Assembly (NCBI RefSeq): GCF_910592395.1
Contig: NC_088312.1
Coordinates: 7,440,001-7,504,000 of the forward strand
Source: Lineus longissimus
Lineage: Eukaryota; Nemertea; Pilidiophora; Heteronemertea; Lineidae
DNA length: 64,000 nucleotides
Direction: 5' to 3'
Made by a program: the position numbers and the translations under genes. Below are positions 35,100 through 43,700 of this stretch, in pieces. Below the pieces are notes generated by a model, which was not told the DNA's origin, made no database searches, and saw only the letters and a list, made by a program, of their open reading frames with translations. Position 1 is the first letter of the stretch. Every line of letters starts with the position of its first letter.

Positions 35100-35600
35100 A
35101 GTTGGTTGTACCAAGAATTTACCAGCTGGAGGAGTCTCAGCTGGGTGGTATTACAGAACATTTGGATGAGAATCAATGGTCTCCACCAGCTGGTTATCCA
35201 AGGTCTGACGAATCAGAAGACTCTGCCTTCAGCTTGTTGGGTCAAGTCTCCACCAGCTAGTTATTTCAAGATTGTCCAAGGACAATTGCGGTGGGACAGA
35301 ACATATAGATGAGAATTAATGGTCTCCTCCAGCTGTTTATTTCAAGGACAATGGTCAGCTCCTCTTGGTGGGAAAGAACACTCAAATGAGAATCGATGGC
35401 CGCCTTCTGCTGGAGCCTGGTTATTTTGATGAAACAAGTGAAGTGGTGGTGTGGGAGTTGGTTCAACTACACCAGCTGACTATCCACAGACTGAAGGCCA
35501 GGATCAGTAGTCTCTGCCTCCAGCTTGTTATCAAGAGTGTGGAGTCCAGTTTCCACCAGCTAGTTATTATAAGAATGTCCGAGTCTCTAAATCCAAATGT
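35100..35600. repeat. degenerate minisatellite with CTCCACCAGCTGGTTAT-like motif
   Basis: Blocks such as GAACATTTGGATGAGAAT (35155) recur as variants near 35299 and 35378, and variants of CTCCACCAGCTRGTTAT recur through the stretch. The units are too diverged to define one period by eye. The open frames across it look repeat-derived. Confidence 0.5.
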
Positions 35601-35700
35601 TAATTTTAACACAATCAATGGAAAAGGTCAGTCTGTAGGCCTATCCCTCCGAGTCTCTGTTCATGTTAGTGGTCTTACGTATCCAGAATCCTGACAGCAG

Positions 35701-36245
35701 GCCATCCTCTCTTATGTACAAGGAGTCACCGAGACTATAGAACGGTATATGAGAATAGCGGGGGTGGCTACAGCATGTAGACCACCACACACCACCATTA
35801 GACAATTGTTGGTTCATCCTAAGCCAGTAAGGACAAAAGAGACATGCTTGATAGGCCTACTACGGACTGCATAGGCTAAATATATCAATCCCTTGTGCCA
35901 GATGTGACAGTTCATATATCGGGGAGACAGGCAGAAAGTTTTCGGTTAGACTGAAAGAACATCAGAAAGAAGTAGGGACGATTTATAAAGGACCGTAGAC
36001 CTAAATACACAAATAGACTATTGTCTCTGATATAAGTGATTTCAACAAATCTCCCATCACAGACCACGTTGCTAAAGTCAATCATAGCATCGATTGGGAC
36101 AATAGTAGCCTAAAGTGCAGGAGAAGGAATCTATGAGATTCACCAGATGGGTTAAGGAGGCGATCTGGATAGGTATGACCACTAACATGAACAGAGACGA
36201 GGGGGACACAGACTGAGCCACGCGTGGGACGAAAGTTTGGCCTCT
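35701..36245 (+). mobile_element. Penelope-like element remnant (RT C-terminus and GIY-YIG endonuclease)
   Basis: Translation of 35701 onward gives a stretch with SYVQGVTETIERYMR and RPPHTTIRQLLVHPKP, the usual end of the Penelope-like reverse transcriptase. Another frame near 35888 gives IPCARCDSSYIGETGRKF and RLKEHQKEV, the CxxC plus GIY-YIG core. Downstream comes RWVKEAIWI and MNRDEG, typical of the endonuclease C-terminus. Stops and frameshifts (for example after 35873 and 35998) show that it is dead. The rest of the reverse transcriptase is not visible upstream, so this is a 5'-truncated copy. Confidence 0.8.
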
Positions 36246-37337
36246 ACACCTAGTGGTCAAACACAGTACCAAAACCAGGGGACTTGTTCCAAGAATGTCA
36301 GTAGAGCATAGTGCAGAACATTCTAAGGTGTTAGTTACTCTTCCAGCTGGGGTTTGGCCTATGGTATTTTCGACCATGTGGTTCAATCAATCCATGGATC
36401 TTTTATTCATCATCGATCCATGGTTGGAACCACATGAACCAACATAGATCCATGGATTAATCCCCATCATACATGTAGGTCTATCAAACCTGTAGATGCA
36501 TGGATGGACACTTGCCGGTATTCATAGACCTGTTTGTAATCCAGGAAAAGGATGCGTCAACATAATCAACAACAAAAATTTCATCTAATAACTAAAGAAT
36601 TTATTCTTGAAAAAACTCGCATAACAGCACATAAAAGAGGTCAACTCACATGAATGGACGAAAGGTTGAAAAATCAATTGAGAGACAGATATATTGGCCA
36701 TATTAACTGCCCCACTTTTCTATTGTCTCGTCTATTGCAAGGAAGAGCTTTAGCATTGCAAAGAAGGGATTCAAGCCCTTCAAAATCTGACTCCAACTTC
36801 AACACCAAGATGAGATTAGAATTTGACAATGACCCAAATATGTCTCGAAGATGTGGCAAGACGTTTTACCTGTTCATTGAGATATGCACCATTCTAGATA
36901 CTGGAGAGGAGTTCAATCAGTGTATGTGCATCTCTGACAACAAAAGCAATAAAGGAAAAGAATACACAACTTAAATCACCAAAAATAGTGCAATTTGGTA
37001 GCACATGTTTACTCCATCTATCTATGCAGGTATCTGCACAATACATTTATACAAAGGATGAGTCCAATATGTTTTATTTACATGTCTACATACAACTTCG
37101 AGATGCAAATACAATAGATTGTGCAGCGCCATCGTCTTCACATGTACATGTATTACGACTCTTTCAGCAATGTTCAAAGTCAGTCACAGGCTGGAGCGAA
37201 TGATAACACACGCGTCTGTGTGCCTTTTCAAATGAGTTCAATATTCTACATCACTGCTCAAAACATTTCATTCTCAAAGACAGATAAGCTATAGATTATC
37301 ACATAAAAAGATGCGTATTGTATTAGAGTCGACAATG
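36246..37337. other. intergenic, no gene seen; downstream flank of VTA1
   Basis: Several ATCCATGGAT-like short palindromes lie near 36387-36460. An AATAAA on the minus strand (37073-37078), about 260 bases beyond the VTA1 stop, is a candidate polyadenylation signal for VTA1. Confidence 0.5.
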
Positions 37338-37492
37338 TTATGATCCTGGGTCCTCTCCGGTCATCAGCAGCTGTAAGGCGTTCTGTAAGTTCTTGACCGC
37401 AGTTTTTGAATCATCGTACTGCAGGGCACTGATAGCAAATTTACAATACTTCTGCGCTTGAATGGACTGTTGGGCTGTCAGTTGGACTCCTC
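37338..37492 (-). CDS. VTA1: VTA1 exon 7 (VSL domain)
   Basis: Final fifty residues, with the VPS4-binding VSL helices (SIQAQKYCKFAISALQYDD, AVKNLQNALQLL) and a TAA stop. Confidence 0.93.
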
Positions 37493-39643
37493 CTGAAATA
37501 TCAAAGGCGCATTATCAGCTGATGATAATTTGGGTTGGAGGGAGTTTCTGAACCAGTTCAAGAAAAAGACATGCTCGAATTATACATGTAGCTAACAAAG
37601 AAACAATATAACACAAGTTACCTGTACTGGGCCGTTGTGTCCAGGCACTCGCCTCAGGTGGATTAATCGGACCACTTGGCGCACCAGAATTCCCACCATT
37701 TGCATCCATGGGTGTAGACGGAGGAGCATGACTCCCAGATGGGGGTTGGGGGAAATTCAACACCGCAGGATTATCTGGCTGCACTGGCAGCTGGGGAGGG
37801 TAGCCTGGCTGTTGTGGGGGATAGTTCGGCTCACTCGGTTGGCCATAGCCCCCGGCTGCGCCACCACCTATCGCCTCACTTGGACCTGGTTGCTCTCCAA
37901 ATGTCAGAGCTGCAAAGAAAACGGTAAAGGCACATTCAAGGATCTGTGTGAGTAGTTTCCCTACATGTAAAAGATAATGTGTTTGTAACCTCTTAAATGT
38001 GTTCCTGAAGAAAAGTTTGTTGATTTCTCAAACATTTTCAATGATATAGTTTAAACATACCTCCAAACTCATCCTCGGCTCCAGCAACTGGTCCAGGGAT
38101 AGGCTGCTCTCCACTCTTAAGGCACTTGTTGATGTTCCATGCCTTCCATTTTGCATAACGCCTCCTCACACTAACCTAAAAATAACAAGTATAACATGCA
38201 GATACTTCCTCGAGGGACAGGGTGTGTAGATTAATGGCCAAATTCCTTTCTCCAGCATCGGACTTCTTTACAACAACAACCTGACATGATCTGAGACACT
38301 CCACAGTTTGTGTCCATTCTTGCTGACATTCAGGCCATGAGATATCCTTCACTGCCAATGGAAACATCATAAAGGGAACATAAAAGCAAAGATAAACATA
38401 CATGATCATTGTCCTCTTGCGAACCGAATACTTCCATCACCTCGAACAGGAGAAAAGCAGTGTAGAACGACTTGATAGTATTCCTGTAGAGTAGAAAGCA
38501 AAGTATTAAAGATGAAAACAATCCCAGCTGATTGGAGCAAATAACCAACAACATCATCAGACTTACTTATGAAACCTGGCTGCCCTGTCCTCCTGGTCAG
38601 CATAGTTGAACACCTTTGTTGCATAGTCCTCAACAATACTTCCCCCAACTGTTTCAGAGAGCATGCCTTGAGATTCATCAGCATGCTCATTATCCTTGGC
38701 CGCTTTCTTAACCTGAAAATATGGAAGCGCTATCAAATTATGCAAGACCATCAGAAATCTGATACACCAGTAACACTAATTCATTCAATACATTATAAAA
38801 TCAAATAAGAGGTGTTTTCCCACACTTTGAGCAGGGCGACCTGGAAAGGTGCATAATAAATATAATTGTACTGTATTGTATATGGGGGAAACAAAACATT
38901 GATTTTCTTCAACTGAAAAGCAATAATGCAAAGATAAACAACTATCTCTTTGACTTGTTTGTTCATCCTGATCATTATCAGAACCCGTATTTTGGCAATC
39001 CCTTTAATTTTGCTATACGAAATAGTACATGTAGTGTATTTTAGCATTTCCAAGAGACCCTTCCATTCCAATCATTCCAAGACACTTAAAAAAATTACCG
39101 CTTCCAGGTAGTTCATGAGTTGAATGATGTAGGTCCGGCACTCAGGGGTAGACTTGTCAATGCTCATTGCCTTCTGTAAGCAGTACATGCGACCTGAAAG
39201 AAGAGAACGAGATTTGAATTGTTGGCAATTGGCTCGGCTAGTTGGCCAGTCGTTTGATGAAATGATACACATGCAACAACCGATATAATGCCTAATGGTA
39301 CCGGTACTGAACCAAGACACTAACTTTGCTATCAAAAACTCCTTGTAAGTGAATCCAGCATCGGTCGGGGGACGTTGACATTGTAACATGACATCGCCCT
39401 CTGTTGAGTGGCATTAGCTTGGATGCGACCGACAAAAGTTTTTGAATGATGACGTCAGATTGACGTCATTTTGTATAAAACAACAGAGAATTTCTCCTTA
39501 CACCAGTAACAAACCACAGGATTTCCAGGTTTCCTTGAATCTATTTCTTGAGCAGTTTTCATGTGATGCTGGATGGGTTTAAACTGGGCAGGAAGAGGGG
39601 GGAATCCCGGGGGTGGGAATTCTGGATGTTGAAATGATGCCAT
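37338..39643 (-). CDS. VTA1: VTA1/LIP5, VPS4 ATPase cofactor of ESCRT-III (7 exons, 340 aa)
   Basis: Minus-strand exons in order are 39502-39643, 39099-39193, 38567-38712, 38402-38483, 38061-38175, 37622-37909 and 37338-37492; all introns are GT-AG and phases agree. The N-terminus (PPLPAQFKPIQHHMKTAQE, then CRMYCLQKAMSIDKSTPECR) and ED-x-RA-x-RFHK-x-TIKSFYTA match the MIT-like domain of VTA1, which binds ESCRT-III tails. A Pro/Gly-rich linker (about residues 210-290) follows, and the C-terminal VSL domain (QAQKYCKFAISALQYDD and the following helix) is the part that binds and stimulates VPS4. VTA1 acts in the cytosol on endosomes, in multivesicular body sorting and other ESCRT membrane scission. 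Length is slightly above the human protein (307) because of the N-terminus and linker. It is divergent to cry. Confidence 0.95.
37622..37909 (-). CDS. VTA1: VTA1 exon 6
   Basis: Low-complexity linker rich in Pro, Gly, Gln and Asn (about 95 residues). It is poorly conserved in the family and accounts for much of the length difference. Confidence 0.9.
38061..38175 (-). CDS. VTA1: VTA1 exon 5
   Basis: RRRYAKWKAWNINKCLKSGE, the end of the MIT-like domain, then the start of the acidic linker. Confidence 0.93.
38402..38483 (-). CDS. VTA1: VTA1 exon 4
   Basis: Twenty-seven residues beginning NTIKSFYTAFLLFEVMEVFG. The donor CAT|GTATGT keeps frame with exon 5. Confidence 0.9.
38567..38712 (-). CDS. 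VTA1: VTA1 exon 3
   Basis: Forty-eight residues plus two bases, from VKKAAKDNEH to RAARFH, spanning the turn between the two MIT-like bundles. The segment between is longer and more acidic than in the human protein. Confidence 0.93.
39099..39193 (-). CDS. VTA1: VTA1 exon 2
   Basis: Thirty-one residues (RMYCLQKAMSIDKSTPECR onward to YLEA) of the first MIT-like helical bundle. Acceptor CTTTCAG, donor GCG|GTAATT. Confidence 0.93.
39502..39643 (-). CDS. VTA1: VTA1 exon 1
   Basis: Residues 1-47 and the first base of C48. A proline-rich extension precedes the conserved LPAQFKPIQHHMKTAQE. The donor TACTGGT|GTAAGG is fixed by the phase of exon 2. Confidence 0.93.
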
Positions 39644-40585
39644 ATTAGATTCAGAAATTTGACAAAACTACTACTTCCTGAAACTGCACTGGATTTGCCT
39701 TATTAACCAAGTGATGTAATAAATATTGATTCAATTACGATCATAATAAAGATAAGATATAAGAATTTAAAAGTACGCATATTTTGTTTAAATTAATGTA
39801 TAGTGAATATTCAAAAAATAAATTTCACAACTGTTGTTTAATGGTCGCGTTTTAGAGTGTTACAGGTTTGGTTGAATATAAAATGCCCATAGGAGTCGCG
39901 GCAGTATACCTCGTGATAATTTTTCCCTCTTTTTCATGCATGTCATGTATTTCATGGTTTTAGCGCCTGTAAATCAATAATGCATCATCATCAGATGATG
40001 CCAGTTGTAATGATGATGCAAGTTGTTGATGTTGCTTCCTCATCTGCCAGCTGAAAATAGAAAAGTGATTTTTGAATGCAAAACAAGTGAATTATCTGTC
40101 GAGCAAATAAACAGTAAAACACTAAAACAGTGACTGATAAGCCGGTGAAGGCAAGTGTCGTGTCTGTCTGTCAAACCAAAGAGATGTGAAGTGCCTTGCT
40201 CAAGGCCCAATGTCATGCTGATCTGACTGCAAGACATGACAGAACTTGGCCTAACTAGGATTAGAGACAGCATCGCACACACTAGTGTGACTTTAGTGTA
40301 TCCTACATACGTTACATAACTGCCCTATGCACACTGTAACACCGTGGCGTGTGTCAGTGTGGGTCCAACATACATTTTCCATGGAAACGGGCATGTTTGT
40401 TTCTCACTGAGTTGGTCACCAATGCAACTGTTCACATTCTAAATCTGGTGTCATAAACAGTGACTGACCCAACATTAACCAAAGTCATCCCTGAGAAGAC
40501 CACCTTCCATCTAATTCTTGTAACATCTTTATGAAAGTGTGTTAGGTTGCGGAATTCACAAGAAAATTTTTAACTCCAGGAGAAG
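39644..40585. promoter_or_regulatory. shared divergent promoter region of VTA1 and cry
   Basis: The 942 bases between the two start codons must hold both promoters, unless a longer 5' UTR intron exists. A perfect PAR-bZIP D-box (RTTAYGTAAY, minus strand, 40311-40320) lies about 266 bases upstream of the cry start. A 12-base palindrome CACACTAGTGTG is nearby (40278-40289). Transcription start sites cannot be placed. Confidence 0.5.
40311..40320 (-). promoter_or_regulatory. D-box (PAR-bZIP/E4BP4 site) upstream of cry
   Basis: GTTATGTAAC on the minus strand matches RTTAYGTAAY at every position. In Drosophila, VRI and PDP1 bind such sites in clock genes, and D-boxes mediate light induction in zebrafish. 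Function here is inferred. Confidence 0.45.
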
Positions 40586-40709
40586 ATGAAAGTGAGTGTC
40601 CACTGGTATCGCCATGGTCTTCGCCTCCATGATAATCCTGCCTTGGTTGAAGCAATCAGGGATGCAGATGAGGTTTATCCGGTCTTCATATTCGATGGAA
40701 AAGTAGCAG
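40586..40709 (+). CDS. cry: cry exon 1
   Basis: Residues 1-41 plus one base. First beta strand and the [14 protein letters not shown] loop through PVFIFDG. Confidence 0.95.
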
Positions 40710-43700
40710 GTAAGAACTAAAAATATTCCCTTGGTTTATAAACAACTGTAAAACATTATTCCGCATGTACATGAAAACTCGTTGTTGCTGTTTGTGTGTC
40801 AGTCTAGACATCGCTTTGTTTTGATTGTCCATCATTGTACTGTGTTACTTTTAGTGATAGCGCCATTGGAGGGACCCAAGAGTCGTCCCATGGTTCCCTG
40901 ATGTCATAGGAAGGACGAATATGTAACTCATGAGCGTAGTTACTGGCACAAATAGCAGGCTTGGTTGCAATGCCTGCGTCCCTGAATTCTGATCTAAAAA
41001 AAAAAAGGTACATGACACGTGTACATCATTCTGAATGGAATTGTCTTTTCCATTTGACATAGACAGATCTCAATCTTCTCTTTCATTAGGAACTTACAGC
41101 GCTGGATACAACCGTTGGCGTTTCCTGCACGAATGTCTGCAGGATCTTGATGAGTCTTACAAGAAAGCTGGCGGCCGTCTGTATGTCTTCCAAGGAGAGC
41201 CACTGGAAATATTCTCTAATATCTTCAAGGTAAGGTCAAGTGGTTCAATTCAATAGTCCCAGAAGAATTTTACTCCCTACTACAGTGGAGAAAATAGTTG
41301 GTAGTACACAATTGCAAACAATTTATCATACACAGGCCTTTCAATTACGTGGAGACCTCTACACCCTGTATTTTTTTAGCCCATTTTGGGGGACATGTTT
41401 TTTTGCTTTTTAGCTTAATTTAAGGAATTGAACCCGAGGCGGAGGACCTTGGTTGAGTTACCAAGACACTCGAGGGTGGAGCTAAAATACAGTCCAAACC
41501 CGAGCCGACAGGCGAGGGTTTGGACGAAATTTTAGCTCCACCCGAGAGTGTCTTGGTAACTCAACCAAGGTCCGAAGCCGAGGGTTCAATTTCTATTCTA
41601 AAATACCTCAAACTTAAAAAGATAGGCCACGAAATAACTTGAATATGTGCGAATTTGGCAAATTCCATCCATCGCCTGCCAGGAGCGCCGGTAGCGCCGT
41701 TGTTTACATTATGTTACGGCAGCCCGTATAGGAAGTCCGGATCGGCTCGCTCAAGTGACGCTAAAATCCGCGCAAATGGGCTATTTGGAGCGTTTTTCTC
41801 AGCAAATATGTGTAGTGCTCATTAAAAAACTTAGGGTGGTTGATGCTTCCTTGGCTGATTTGTGTTTGAAGCAGTGTTTTGAGAGCCTCAAACTTCTGAA
41901 GTGAGCTGTGTGCATGGTTCCACATTTTAGTGCAACCCGAGGGAACTTTGGTAGAGCATCTTGGTTGCGTGTCCAAAACACTCCACTCTCAGAACGAGGC
42001 TTATGCATTTTCCATTTAAAAGTTGACTTTACGGTACCAAGGTATTTTAGAATTGGGGACATTTCATCGCGCCAATTTGCCTGAACAGCAACGTCATTAA
42101 TCAAAGTTAGTGACTGATATCACCACATACACCTGAAAAATCATAATTTTAGGATAAAACTATAAAATTTGGCCATTTGGATGAGATTTGGTTATGTTAG
42201 GGGTCAAAAAACACTTCAGGGGGGTCATATTATTTAAAAAAAAAAAAAAAGAAAAAAAAAGACCTAATTTGGGGACATCCTGTACGGTATACACCGTAGG
42301 TGTAGGAATCATGTGATTGAGAGGCCTGCATACATATAGATGAATCCTGATAAAGCTAATTCTGTAATTCTATTTATTTTTCTTCACAGGAGTGGAACGT
42401 AACTCAGCTTACATTTGAGGAGGATCCTGAGCCAATATGGACTGAAAGGGATAAAGGGGTTAAGGCATTATGTAAACAAATGAATGTGGAATGGGTGGAG
42501 AAGGTCTCGCATACCCTATGGAATCCAAAAGAGTGAGTTATCTTGTTTCAGAGGCACCACGATACTGTTTGCTCCAGTTGTATTATTCATTGACCAAACA
42601 TACAGGCCCAAATTCATAAAGGGCGTTTAAGAGTTAGACATGTACAACTTCTCTCTAATCAGTTTCAGTGCCTATTCATATTCTGTGAAGATTTGCATGA
42701 AGGGCCAGAATCTGTCTATTCAGTAGTTAAACGCTGTTTTAAACTAAACGCCCTTTATGAATTTGGCCCACAGTGTTCAGACCTCCGAGCCCCCTCACCA
42801 CTTAAATCATGGCATTATACAGTGTTAAACTTGCAGGTGGGAAAAGATCTCACACATTTTTAAATTAACAACATGCGTTGTATAGACATAACGGGTGACC
42901 TTTGTGTCCAATTATCACTCAGGTTTTTTGGCATTACACCTCCTTTTATATTTTGTTATCTATCTATCTATCTTTTTTGTTATCACTTCATACTTGAGTG
43001 AAAGTAGATGAAGTATAGGGTTATATAATAAAAATCGTGATGTATAAAAGCCGTGAAAGAGGGGGAACATTGTGATAGAAAGGTCAAAGACCACATTTTT
43101 GGCTTAGAAGACCAAGCTTTTTTAGTCCTGGTAGTTTACATCAATATCTTTTGCTAAACCTGACCTCCTCCTATTTAGGGCAGAGCAATAACATAACTTG
43201 ACTACTTGATTGCATTTATTTAAAAAACATAGTTGAGACACCCTTTTCTCATTGCAGTATCCTCTCCGCTAACCGCGGCTCACCTCCACTGACGTACGAA
43301 TCATTTTGTAATGTCATCGAAATGCTTGGTGTTCCGGAGCGCCCTCTTGATGATGCTGACCTCACCAAGGTCAATTTGCCTGCTTCTGATGACCATGACA
43401 ATAAGTTTGGCTTGCCTACACTGGAGATGCTGGGTATTGAGCCGGAGTGCGAGAAACAGTTGCAGAGGCATAATATCTGGATCGGAGGAGAGAGTCAGGC
43501 ACTCGAACAGCTGGCGACCAGGAAGGAGATTGAGAGAAAGGTTGGTATCGGCTTGCTAGTCTCCGGGAATAATGGTCCATTTCACGAGAAGATGGCACTG
43601 CACTCAAAAACGCCTAACATGGCTGGGAAAATTGATCAGTATTTTGCTTCAACAAACTCTTTCTTGGTGATGTGATGTCTGATTTTGGCAAAGTGAGAAT

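Noticed and set aside
36654-36974. 106-codon frame downstream of VTA1
   Set aside because: No recognisable domain; it overlaps the likely VTA1 3' flank on the other strand.
37635-37955. Plus-strand open frame across VTA1 exon 6
   Set aside because: Antisense shadow of the Pro/Gly-rich VTA1 linker.
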